From positions 744,001 through 808,000 of the forward strand of contig CBDIDH010000001.1 of the NCBI GenBank assembly GCA_965277595.1: 64,000 nucleotides of DNA. The letters run 5' to 3'. Source of the stretch: CBDIDH01 sp965277595 (GTDB taxonomy: Bacteria; Planctomycetota; Planctomycetia; Isosphaerales; Isosphaeraceae). Of this stretch, positions 27,396-35,801 are shown piece after piece (position 1 is the first letter of the stretch; every line of letters starts with the position of its first letter). The translations under genes and the position numbers were made by a program. The notes beneath the pieces are model-generated. The model saw nothing but the letters and a program-made list of their open reading frames with translations, was not told the DNA's origin and ran no database searches.

Positions 27396-27778
27396 TGGAC
27401 GTCCTCCCGAAGGACCGCGATCGTCTCGCGCGGGATCAGGTCGATCCGCGCCGCCCGACGCGCTCCGTTGTTCAAGAGACCGGCGCCGAGGCTCGTCAAG
27501 AAGCCACCAACCACACCATAGCACCCCCAGAGCGGCAGGCGCGTCGCTCGGTGGAGCCCATGAACCAGCATCAACGAGCCGAGGACGCCGCCGGTCGCCA
27601 CCAGAGCGGCCCCCGCGGCGACCGAGGCCACGGCCACGGGAACCTCATGAAACCCCTCGCGGATCTCACTCCGAACCAGGTCGATGTGTTGATCAAAGAG
27701 TTGCTCGGCGTCGTGGACGACCTTGCCGAGCAACTCAAAAACGTCGTCGTTCCGCCGCTTGGGCTGATCCTGGGCCAC
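27359..27778 (-). CDS. Holin-like (DUF1469/phage holin superfamily) membrane protein
   Basis: 139 aa from GTG 27778 (GGAG 8 bases upstream; another GTG at 27787 sits too close to the site). An amphipathic N-terminal helix (FELLGKVVHDAEQLFDQHID) precedes two hydrophobic segments (about 50-75 and 82-108), the layout of the DUF1469/YqjE and holin superfamily III proteins. These act at the inner membrane, often beside DUF3618 proteins in stress operons. Here the next gene does start with a DUF3618-like helix and overlaps this one. No lysis genes are nearby, so a phage role is unlikely. Confidence 0.78.
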   Translation of the reverse strand: MAQDQPKRRNDDVFELLGKVVHDAEQLFDQHIDLVRSEIREGFHEVPVAVASVAAGAALVATGGVLGSLMLVHGLHRATRLPLWGCYGVVGGFLTSLGAGLLNNGARRAARIDLIPRETIAVLREDVQWIKDQASRPPN

Positions 27779-27816
27779 AATCCGCACTCCCGGCCGCTGC
27801 TTCGGCGAGTCTCATT

Positions 27817-28269
27817 TCATTTCTTCGTCGTCGACCGCTTCGCCGTGGCCTTGGGCGAGGCGCTGGCCTTGGCCGTCTCGGCCTTGGCCTTGGCCTTCGG
27901 CGCTGTCTTGGGGCTGGCGCTGGTCTTGGCCTTCGCCTTGGCTTTTGGCTTTGACGTGGTCGCGGTCGTGGTCACGGCCGTGTCGGCCCTGGCGACGGCC
28001 TTCTTCTTGGGACTGGCCTTCTTCTTGGGGGCGGGCTTGATGGCGTCGGGGAGGACCTCGGTCACGGCCTTGACAGCCTTTGCGCCGGTCTTCTTGAGGG
28101 ATTTCGTTCCCTCGCTGACAGCCTCGCCGATCGATCCGGCGACATCGACGGCCTCTTGCTTGACACTTTTGGCCGCTTTCTTGACCGACTTCGCCGCGGC
28201 GCTCGCGGCATCGACAACGGGCGTGGTCACCTTCTCCAGTGTGCTCTTGCTCTTCTTGCCTTGGCTCAT
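27817..28269 (-). CDS. Lys/Ala-rich histone H1-like protein
   Basis: 150 aa from ATG 28269 (GAGG 5 bases upstream). The first half is a helical Ala/Lys/Val section (VVDAASAAAKSVKKAAKSVK), similar to phasin or apolipoprotein-like helices. The second half is almost entirely Lys, Ala, Thr, Ser and Pro (KPKAKAKAKTSASPKTAPKA). Such tails bind nucleic acid non-specifically in H1-like and AlgP/PhaF-type proteins. It is the first gene of the operon, 38 bp before the holin-like gene. The divergent spacer 28270-28646 (377 bp) separates it from the alpha-2-macroglobulin gene; I see no further gene or clear motif there. Confidence 0.78.
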   Translation of the reverse strand: MSQGKKSKSTLEKVTTPVVDAASAAAKSVKKAAKSVKQEAVDVAGSIGEAVSEGTKSLKKTGAKAVKAVTEVLPDAIKPAPKKKASPKKKAVARADTAVTTTATTSKPKAKAKAKTSASPKTAPKAKAKAETAKASASPKATAKRSTTKK

Positions 28270-28646
28270 AAAAACCTCTTTGAAGTCCAGGGATCGGTGC
28301 GAGGTGCTCGGATCGTCCCTATCCACCCGGACTGCGGTCAAGAGCCTTGTGTCCGGAATCCATCCTTCGGCCCAGATTGAAGCAACTGTCATGCCGATCT
28401 CTGGATCGGATTTGCGGGTGAAGCGGTTGCACGTGTGAGTCTCGCGATCGCGCGGATTGTCGCGGAGACAGGGCGATTGTCGGGTGTTTGCGTACTCGAA
28501 CGGTCTCCTGGAACTTTACAACATCGATCAACGTCCAACCAACGAATCGCCCGCGCCTTGTGTCGTCGCGTGAGTGGGGACTAAGATCCGGGGATTCCGT
28601 GCGTTATCCTGAGGGGACTGACTTCGAGACCTGGGAGGGTACGTCG

Positions 28647-31600
28647 ATGATGCTGCCTCGTTCCGCCGCGTTCATCGTGCCCTCAATGGTCCTGGCTCTC
28701 ATGGTCCTGGGCGCTGTCGTGCCGAAGGGGTCGGGCGGAAGACTTGATCGCGCCGGGAGCAGGAACGCATACGATGCGGGCAACTTCAAGGACGCCTTTG
28801 AGGGCTATCGAGCCCTCGCGATTGATCCCAGAGACGACCCCAAGCTCGTTGGCCAGGATCTGACCTTCGCGGTGGACTCCCTTCAACGGCTCGGCCGGGT
28901 GGATGAGATTGACGCCTTTCGCGAGGCGGTCATCAAGGCTCATGCCGAGAATCCCAGGCTGGCGAGGGCCGCGGCCGAGAGCCTGCTGACGGTCGAAAAC
29001 TTCGGCTTCCTCGTCGCGGGCAAGTTTGAGCGCGGAAACAAGCGAGGCGGCGGCGACTTTGTCCGTTCGGTCGAGCGCGATCGTGTTCGGGCCTTGCAGG
29101 TGCTCACGCATGTTTTGAAGACAGCGCGTGAGATGCCCGATCGATCCGAGGCGGGCCGATTCATGATCATGCTGGCCAATACCCTCATGGCCGGTCGACA
29201 CGATCACGAGGCATGGCGGCTTCAGGCGCTGACCGACATCGCCAGCCTTCCCGATTACGAACCGGGCTGGGGTTCCTCGGGCGAGACCCGAGGCGCGGCC
29301 GTCGGGGCGGATGGAACGCCGGTTTATTATCATCTTCCCAGGTCGTTTGAAGCCGCGACGTCGGACGGCGAACGCTGGCGCTGGGCTTTGGCCCAGGCGG
29401 CGGAGGTTCATCCGCTTCTCGTCAATGAGACACGAATGGCGCGGGCGTCGTTCCTGCTTGGGGAGTTCGGCGTTCGAACGCTGGCTGACTCGGGCTTCAC
29501 GATCGGTGACGACGGGGCGGACAGGCCGATCGAGACCGGCCCCTTCGCGGTTCAGACGCTCGGCGACGACGAGACGATTGCCCGGCTGGCGACGGGGGTC
29601 AAGCGATTCAAGATCCCTGATGAGTTCAATCCGATTTTTCTCTTTCGCCAGGTGGCCGAGAGCCGGGGCGCCGAGGCCGATAACGCATTCATGTCGCTCG
29701 CGCAGATCTTTGAGGATCGCCAGCAATTCAACAAGGCGGCCAAGACCTGGCGCGAGGCCCTCAAGCTGGGCGGGAACCAGAAATCCAAGCAGGAGCGGCT
29801 TGACCAGATCATCGGCCGCTGGGGACGCTTCGAGCCGACCCTGACGCAGCCCGGAGGCCGGGGCGCTGTGCTCGATTACCGCTTCCGCAACGGCGACCAC
29901 GTCGACTTTCAGGCGTTCGAGGTTCTCGTTCCCAATTTGATCCACGACATCAAGGCTTATCTGAAAACCCAGAAAGGGCCGCTCGACTGGCAGAAGACCG
30001 ACCTCGCGAACATCGGCTATCGCCTTGTCGAGCAGAATGAGGCGAAGTACATCGGCCGAAAGGTCGCGACCTGGGGTCTTGACCTCAAGCCGAGGCCGAA
30101 CCATGTCGATGACCGCGTCGCCGTGGCCACCCCCTTGCAAAAGGCGGGCGCTTATCTGGTGACCGCGACGATGGCCGGAGGCAACACCACGCGCGTCATC
30201 GCCTGGGTGGCCGATACGGCGATCGTCAAGAAGCCGATGGCCGAGTCAACCCTCTATTTCGTCGCCGACGCCGTATCCGGCCGACCGATCGCGCGGGCGA
30301 ACGTCGAGTTCTTTGGCTATCGCGTTCAGTACCTCAAGGACAACCAGTTCCGGACCGAGACCCGCGACCTCGCCGAGTTCACCAGCCCCGACGGCCTCGC
30401 GGTTCTGGACAAGGAAACCGGCGGTTATCAGTGGGTCGCCATCGCCCGGACGAACGACGGCCGGTTCGCCTTTCAGGGATTTTCCAACGTCTGGCATTCC
30501 GGCTGGCGCGACTCGCCTTATGACCAGGTGAAGGCGTTCACGATCACCGACCGCCCGGTTTACCGGCCCAGGGCGACCATCAAGTTCAAGGTCTGGGTGC
30601 GTCGGACGCGATACGATCAGGGCGAGGCGTCCGACTTTGCCAGCACGCCCTTTCCCGTCGAGATCCAGAACCCGAAAGGAGAGAAACTCCTCGAAAAGAC
30701 CTTCCAGGCCGACGCCTTTGGCGGGTTTGACGGCGAGGTCGCCTTGCCAGGCGACGCCACGCTTGGCGTTTACGCGGTTCGGGTCAAGCTCCCCTCGGGC
30801 GCCGAACAGATCGGTACATTTCGCGTCGAGGAGTACAAGAAGCCCGAGTTTGAGGTGAGCGTCGATGCGCCCAAGGAACCGGTCACGCTGGGCGAGACCT
30901 TCAAGGCGACGATCCGCGCGAAGTATTACTTCGGCGCACCGGTGGCGCGGGCGAAGGTCAAGTACAAGGTTCTGCGAACCTCGTCAACCGAGCGCTGGTA
31001 TCCGCCGGGGGCGTGGGACTGGCTGTATGGGCCTGGCTACTGGTGGTTCGGCCACGATTACACGTGGTATCCCGGCTGGTCGCGGTGGGGATGCCTCAGC
31101 CCGATCGGCTTCGCGGGCTGGAGGCAACAGCAAATGCCCGAGGTCGTCGCCGAGGCCGAGATGGCTTTGGGGGCTGATGGCACGCTGGCGGTCGAGATCG
31201 ATACGGCCGCGGCGAAGGCGGTTCACGGCGAGACCGATCACCAGTATCAGGTCGTCGCCGAGGTGGTGGATGCCTCGCGGCGGACGGTCGTCGGTCAGGG
31301 CGACGTGCTCGCGGCTCGTGAGCCGTTCAAGGTCTTTGCCTGGGTCGATCGCGGCTATTATCGCGCAGGGGATACGATCCGGGCTCACCTCGCGGTGCGA
31401 ACCGCCGACCGCAAGCCGGTTCGGGGCAAGGGGACGCTCAGGCTCTTGAAGGTCAGTTATGCCCCGACAGGCAAGGCGACCGAGGCCGTGGCGCAGACCT
31501 GGGACGACGTCGAGACCGACGCCGACGGGCAGGCTCTCGCGCAGATCAAGGCGGCCGAGGCGGGGCAGTTCCGACTCTCGTACACCTTTCACGACGACAA

Positions 31601-34600
31601 GGGGACGTCGGCCGAGGGGGGTTACGTTCTCAACGTGATCGGACCGGGTTTTGATGGTTCGGGCTTTCGGTTCAATGACGTTGAGCTGGTCGCCGACAAG
31701 CGGGAATATCAGCCCGGCGAGAAGGTTCAACTGATGGTCAACGCCGACCGGCCCGAGAGCACGGTCTTGCTCTTTCTTCGCCCGTCGAACGGCGTGTATG
31801 AGGCGCCCAGGGTGATCCGGCTGAAGGGCAAGAGCCTGCTGGACGAGGTTGAGATTTTCCGCGAGGACATGCCGAATCTTTTTGTCGAGGCCGTGACCGT
31901 GGCCAATGGCAAGGTCCATTCGGATCTGAAGGAGATCGTCGTCCCGCCCGAGAAGCGAGTCTTGAACGTCGAGGTCACCCCTTCGGCCGAGCGATTCAAG
32001 CCGGGTCAGAAGGCGAAGGTGAAGGTCAAGGTGACGGATTCGGCCGGCAAGCCCGTCGCGGGATCGACCGTCGTGGCCGTGTATGACAAGGCTGTTGACT
32101 ACATCGCGGGGGGCTCGAACGTCGCGGAGATCCGCGCCTTCTTCTGGAAGTGGCGGCGGAGTCATCAGCCGAACGGCGAGTCGAACCTCGATCGCGGCTC
32201 GCCCACGCTCGCGAGATCGGGCGAGATCGAGATGGCCGACCTGGGGGTTTTTGGCCAGATGATCTTTGATGGATCATCCGCCTTGCCGTTGGGAATGGGT
32301 GGCGGCATGGGCGGATTTGGGGGCGGAGGTCGTAAGATGAAGGCGGGTGCGGCCGCCTCGCGGCTCGCGGCGGGAGCGAAGGACGCCATGCCCGCGCCCG
32401 CGGCGGCTCCGGCGGGTGAAATGGAGCGCGCGGAACAATCGGCGATGGTGAGCCATGATGTCGCGCCCGGGGTTGAGCCGACCGTGCGCACCAACTTCGC
32501 CGATACCGCCTTCTGGGCCGCCGCGCTGACGACCGGGGCCGATGGCCTGGCCGAGGTGTCCGTGGATCTTCCCGAGAGCCTGACAACCTGGAAGGTCAAG
32601 GGCTGGACGATGGGGCAAGGGACGCGCGTCGGTCAGGGCGAGGCCGAGATCGTCACGGCGAAAGACCTGCTCGTCCGCTTGCAGGCGCCAAGGTTCTTTG
32701 TCCAGAAGGATGAGGTCGTGCTTTCGGCCAATATCCACAACGCACTCGGTCGCAAGAAAGCGGTCAACGCCGTGCTTGAAGTCGACGGCGCCTGTCTCAA
32801 AATCCTGGGCGATCCGACGCAGTCGGTCGAGGTCGATTCGAAGGGGGAGGCCCGCGTCGACTGGCGCGTCAAGGTCGTCCGCGAGGGGGAGGCGGTCGTG
32901 CGGATGAAGGCGATCACCGATGAAGAGTCGGACGCGATGGAGATGCGGTTCCCGGCCTATGTCCACGGCATGCTCAAGACTGAAAGCTGGGCCGGCGCGA
33001 TCCGACCCGACGCCGATTCCGCGTCGATCACCGTGCGCGTTCCCGACGACCGACGCCCCGAAGAGACCCGCCTGGAAATCCGGTACTCGCCAAGCCTCGC
33101 CGGGGCCTTGGTTGATGCCTTGCCCTACCTCGTCGATTATCCTTATGGATGCACCGAGCAAACCCTGAACCGGTTCTTGCCGACGGTCGTCACCCAGAAG
33201 GTCCTCCGCGACCTGGGGGTTAACCTCAAGGACGTCCAGAAGACGCGGACAAACCTCAATGCCCAGGAGATCGGTGATCCGGCCGATCGGGCAAAAGGCT
33301 GGAAACAATTTCCGCGCAACCCGGTCTTTGACGAGGCCGAGGTCCGTACGATGGTCAAGGCCGGGCTCGAACGCCTGGGCGAGATGCAGGTCGGCGATGG
33401 CGGCTGGGGATGGTTCTCGGGCTGGGGCGAGCATTCCTATCCACACACCACCGCGCTCGTTGTTCACGGTCTCCAGACAGCCAAAGAGAACGACGTCGCG
33501 CTCGTCCCCGGCCTTCTCGAAAAGGGCGTCGCGTGGCTCAAGACCTATCAGGACGACCAGCTTCAACGCCTCAAAAACGCGGCGACGCGAACGAATCCGT
33601 TCAAGGAAAAGGCCGATAACCTCGACGCCTACGTCGACATGGTTCTCGTCGATGCCGGAGTCAAGAACGCCGAGATCCGCGACTTCCTCTTCCGCGATCG
33701 CAACGACCTCTCGGTGTACGCCAAGGCAATGCTCGGCCTCGCCTTGCGGGCGCGTGGGGGTGAGGTTGAGAAGCTGGCGGTCGTGCTCAAGAACCTGGAT
33801 CAGTACGTTGTTCGCGACCCTGAGAACCAGACGGCGTATCTCAAGATGCCCGAGACGAACGCCTGGTGGCACTGGTACGGCAACGAGACCGAGGCGCAGG
33901 GGTATTATCTCAAGCTCCTGGCGCGGACCGATCCGAAGGGTGAGACGGCCTCGCAACTGGTGAAGTATCTCATCAACAATCGCAAGCACGCGACCTACTG
34001 GGAATCAACCCGCGATACGGCGATCTGCATCGAGGCGCTTGCTGAATACCTCAAGGAAAGCGGCGAGGCCGCGCCCGACCTCGCGGTCGATGTCATTGTT
34101 GACGGCGAGCCGCGCAAGCATGTCAAGATCACCCCGGCGGATCTCTTCACGTTTGACGGCACGCTCGTCCTGGCGGGCGAGGCGATCGGCGGCGGCGATC
34201 ACAAGGTGGCCTTCCGCAAAACGGGCCGGGGGCCGCTTTACTTCAATGCGTACCTGACCAACTTCACGCTCGAAGACCCGATCGGTCGGGCGGGCCTGGA
34301 GGTCAAGGTGAGCCGGACCGCGTTCAAGCTTGTCAAGGAGGAGAAAACGGCCGAGGCCGCTGGTTCGCGCGGCGAGGTTCTTGACCAGAAGGTCGAGAAA
34401 TACCGACGCGAACCCCTGGCCGAAGGAGCGACGCTCAGGAGTGGCGACCTTGTCGAGGTCGAACTGGAGATCGACAGCAAGAATGATTATGAGTATTTGA
34501 TCTTTGAAGACCTGAAGGCCGCCGGGTTTGAGCCGGTCGACCTTCGCAGCGGTTACAACGGTAATGCGCTCGGCGCCTACATGGAGTTGCGCGACGAGCG

Positions 34601-34769
34601 CGTCTCGTTCTTCGTCCGATCGCTGGCGAGGGGCCGACACAGTGTCGCGTACAGGCTCAGGGCGGAGATTCCGGGATCATTCTCGGCACTCCCGGCGCGG
34701 GCCTCGGCGATGTATGCGCCGGAGCTGAAGGGGAACTCGGACGAGTGGAAGGTCAAGATCGTGGACTGA
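28647..34769 (+). CDS. Alpha-2-macroglobulin family protein with thioester motif
   Basis: 2,040 aa from ATG 28647 (GGGAGG 8 bases upstream). Signal peptide or anchor at 1-25. TPR-like helices lie near 35-110 and 330-400. The MG2-type segment FTITDRPVYRPRATI is near 630. A Trp/Tyr/Gly-rich insert lies at about 782-832. A Gly/Ala-rich bait-like segment is at about 1213-1258. The A2M domain (FADTAFWAAALTTGADG) is near 1285. The thioester motif C1502-T-E-Q1505 sits in YGCTEQTLNRF and is followed by an alpha-toroid with repeated Trp/Gly turns. A C-terminal receptor-like beta domain ends the protein. Such proteins trap proteases covalently in the periplasm. The 3' end overlaps the convergent bestrophin gene by 17 bp. 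Confidence 0.93.
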   Translation: MMLPRSAAFIVPSMVLALMVLGAVVPKGSGGRLDRAGSRNAYDAGNFKDAFEGYRALAIDPRDDPKLVGQDLTFAVDSLQRLGRVDEIDAFREAVIKAHAENPRLARAAAESLLTVENFGFLVAGKFERGNKRGGGDFVRSVERDRVRALQVLTHVLKTAREMPDRSEAGRFMIMLANTLMAGRHDHEAWRLQALTDIASLPDYEPGWGSSGETRGAAVGADGTPVYYHLPRSFEAATSDGERWRWALAQAAEVHPLLVNETRMARASFLLGEFGVRTLADSGFTIGDDGADRPIETGPFAVQTLGDDETIARLATGVKRFKIPDEFNPIFLFRQVAESRGAEADNAFMSLAQIFEDRQQFNKAAKTWREALKLGGNQKSKQERLDQIIGRWGRFEPTLTQPGGRGAVLDYRFRNGDHVDFQAFEVLVPNLIHDIKAYLKTQKGPLDWQKTDLANIGYRLVEQNEAKYIGRKVATWGLDLKPRPNHVDDRVAVATPLQKAGAYLVTATMAGGNTTRVIAWVADTAIVKKPMAESTLYFVADAVSGRPIARANVEFFGYRVQYLKDNQFRTETRDLAEFTSPDGLAVLDKETGGYQWVAIARTNDGRFAFQGFSNVWHSGWRDSPYDQVKAFTITDRPVYRPRATIKFKVWVRRTRYDQGEASDFASTPFPVEIQNPKGEKLLEKTFQADAFGGFDGEVALPGDATLGVYAVRVKLPSGAEQIGTFRVEEYKKPEFEVSVDAPKEPVTLGETFKATIRAKYYFGAPVARAKVKYKVLRTSSTERWYPPGAWDWLYGPGYWWFGHDYTWYPGWSRWGCLSPIGFAGWRQQQMPEVVAEAEMALGADGTLAVEIDTAAAKAVHGETDHQYQVVAEVVDASRRTVVGQGDVLAAREPFKVFAWVDRGYYRAGDTIRAHLAVRTADRKPVRGKGTLRLLKVSYAPTGKATEAVAQTWDDVETDADGQALAQIKAAEAGQFRLSYTFHDDKGTSAEGGYVLNVIGPGFDGSGFRFNDVELVADKREYQPGEKVQLMVNADRPESTVLLFLRPSNGVYEAPRVIRLKGKSLLDEVEIFREDMPNLFVEAVTVANGKVHSDLKEIVVPPEKRVLNVEVTPSAERFKPGQKAKVKVKVTDSAGKPVAGSTVVAVYDKAVDYIAGGSNVAEIRAFFWKWRRSHQPNGESNLDRGSPTLARSGEIEMADLGVFGQMIFDGSSALPLGMGGGMGGFGGGGRKMKAGAAASRLAAGAKDAMPAPAAAPAGEMERAEQSAMVSHDVAPGVEPTVRTNFADTAFWAAALTTGADGLAEVSVDLPESLTTWKVKGWTMGQGTRVGQGEAEIVTAKDLLVRLQAPRFFVQKDEVVLSANIHNALGRKKAVNAVLEVDGACLKILGDPTQSVEVDSKGEARVDWRVKVVREGEAVVRMKAITDEESDAMEMRFPAYVHGMLKTESWAGAIRPDADSASITVRVPDDRRPEETRLEIRYSPSLAGALVDALPYLVDYPYGCTEQTLNRFLPTVVTQKVLRDLGVNLKDVQKTRTNLNAQEIGDPADRAKGWKQFPRNPVFDEAEVRTMVKAGLERLGEMQVGDGGWGWFSGWGEHSYPHTTALVVHGLQTAKENDVALVPGLLEKGVAWLKTYQDDQLQRLKNAATRTNPFKEKADNLDAYVDMVLVDAGVKNAEIRDFLFRDRNDLSVYAKAMLGLALRARGGEVEKLAVVLKNLDQYVVRDPENQTAYLKMPETNAWWHWYGNETEAQGYYLKLLARTDPKGETASQLVKYLINNRKHATYWESTRDTAICIEALAEYLKESGEAAPDLAVDVIVDGEPRKHVKITPADLFTFDGTLVLAGEAIGGGDHKVAFRKTGRGPLYFNAYLTNFTLEDPIGRAGLEVKVSRTAFKLVKEEKTAEAAGSRGEVLDQKVEKYRREPLAEGATLRSGDLVEVELEIDSKNDYEYLIFEDLKAAGFEPVDLRSGYNGNALGAYMELRDERVSFFVRSLARGRHSVAYRLRAEIPGSFSALPARASAMYAPELKGNSDEWKVKIVD

Positions 34770-35652
34770 CGTCGGCCACGGGGTCGAGCATGCCGAGCAG
34801 GTCGTGCTCGATCGTCGCGCAGATGTCGTCGAGCGGCAGGTGGTTCAGGCTCGACGTGGCGAAGGGGTATTGAAGCTCGGTGCCGATCTTGTCGATCGAG
34901 AGAAGCGGCAGGGCCGCCAGAAAGGTGACGAAGGGGGTCAGCCAGCCGAGCGTATCCACCAGGCCGAACGGAAGCGAGGCGAGGAAGACGACGAGGAACC
35001 GGCGGATCTCGATCCGATAGGCGCGGGGCAGGGGGGTCTTCAAGATCCGCTCGCAACCGCCGATGTGGTCGATCAGGCTCGACCGTTCCTGATCGATCCG
35101 CATCAGGCTGAAGCCGTCCATGCCAAGGCGTTCGCGCGCCTCGCGCAACGAATCGGCGATCAGTCGGGCGACCTCGGAAGGCTTGTGAACGGCGGCGGCG
35201 ACCCGCGCGGCGTCGTCGGGACCGAGCAAGGTTTCCAGCTCTGGCAAGGGTTTCTCGCCGCGAAGGCTCAGGCGAGAAGCATGGCCGAAGGCCGCCGTTC
35301 GCCGGACGATCCGATCGCGCCAGTCAGGGTCATCGGGACCATAGCCAAGGGCGGCGATCGCCAGGTTCCGGCTCTGGTTGACGATCCCGCCCCAGAGCCT
35401 TCGGCCTTCCCACCAGCGTTCATAACCGGCGTTCGTCCGCAAGACCAGTAAAACGCCCAGGGCACCGCCGGCCAGCTCGAACGGAGTAACCTCAACGCCC
35501 AGGTCGGGCAATCCCTGGTTCTTGTGGATGGCTGTCACCGCCAGCGAAAGCAGCGTTACCATCAACGACCGCTTGATGACCAGCGGCAGGGCCGACCCTT
35601 CAATGGCGAACGTCTCGGGCCAGAAACTCGGCGCGGTGCGTTGAATATTCAT
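34753..35652 (-). CDS. Bestrophin-like (UPF0187) membrane channel protein
   Basis: 299 aa from ATG 35652 (AGGA 9 bases upstream); an extension to 35751 is translated repeat DNA. Bestrophin marks are LVLRTNAGYERWWEGRRLWG and the following NQSRNLAI. Four hydrophobic segments are visible, two near residues 25-75 and two near 205-250. Bacterial homologues form pentameric ion channels in the inner membrane. It follows the two GTPase genes on the same strand, with 95 bp containing part of a hairpin element between. Its 3' end overlaps the alpha-2-macroglobulin gene tail to tail. Confidence 0.9.
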   Translation of the reverse strand: MNIQRTAPSFWPETFAIEGSALPLVIKRSLMVTLLSLAVTAIHKNQGLPDLGVEVTPFELAGGALGVLLVLRTNAGYERWWEGRRLWGGIVNQSRNLAIAALGYGPDDPDWRDRIVRRTAAFGHASRLSLRGEKPLPELETLLGPDDAARVAAAVHKPSEVARLIADSLREARERLGMDGFSLMRIDQERSSLIDHIGGCERILKTPLPRAYRIEIRRFLVVFLASLPFGLVDTLGWLTPFVTFLAALPLLSIDKIGTELQYPFATSSLNHLPLDDICATIEHDLLGMLDPVADVSPRS

Positions 35653-35720
35653 TTTTGCGTATCCTTGGGAGGGATCGAATTTCCGAGAAGAGACCCGCGG
35701 GCAACGTTCCTGAGAATTTT

Positions 35721-35801
35721 CGATGACCGAGGACCGATGACCGAAAATCAAGAATCCTCGATCTTTTTCCGCCGGTCATCGGTCATCGGTTCTTGGTCAT
35801 T
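35721..35801. repeat. GACC-heptamer inverted element overlapping a gene end
   Basis: The left arm CGATGACCGAGGACCGATGA (35721-35743) faces the right arm GGTCATCGGTCATCGG... (35774-35800). The right arm and the centre lie inside the 3' end of the GTPase gene 35748-37814. The element therefore supplies that protein's last 18 codons and its stop. Confidence 0.85.

Noticed and set aside
27359..27778. Holin-like gene as evidence of a prophage
   Set aside because: No lysin, capsid, integrase or other phage gene is near; the family is widespread in non-phage stress operons.
32274..33989. A 571-codon minus-strand frame inside the alpha-2-macroglobulin gene
   Set aside because: A high-GC mirror frame; the thioester and toroid motifs are on the plus strand.
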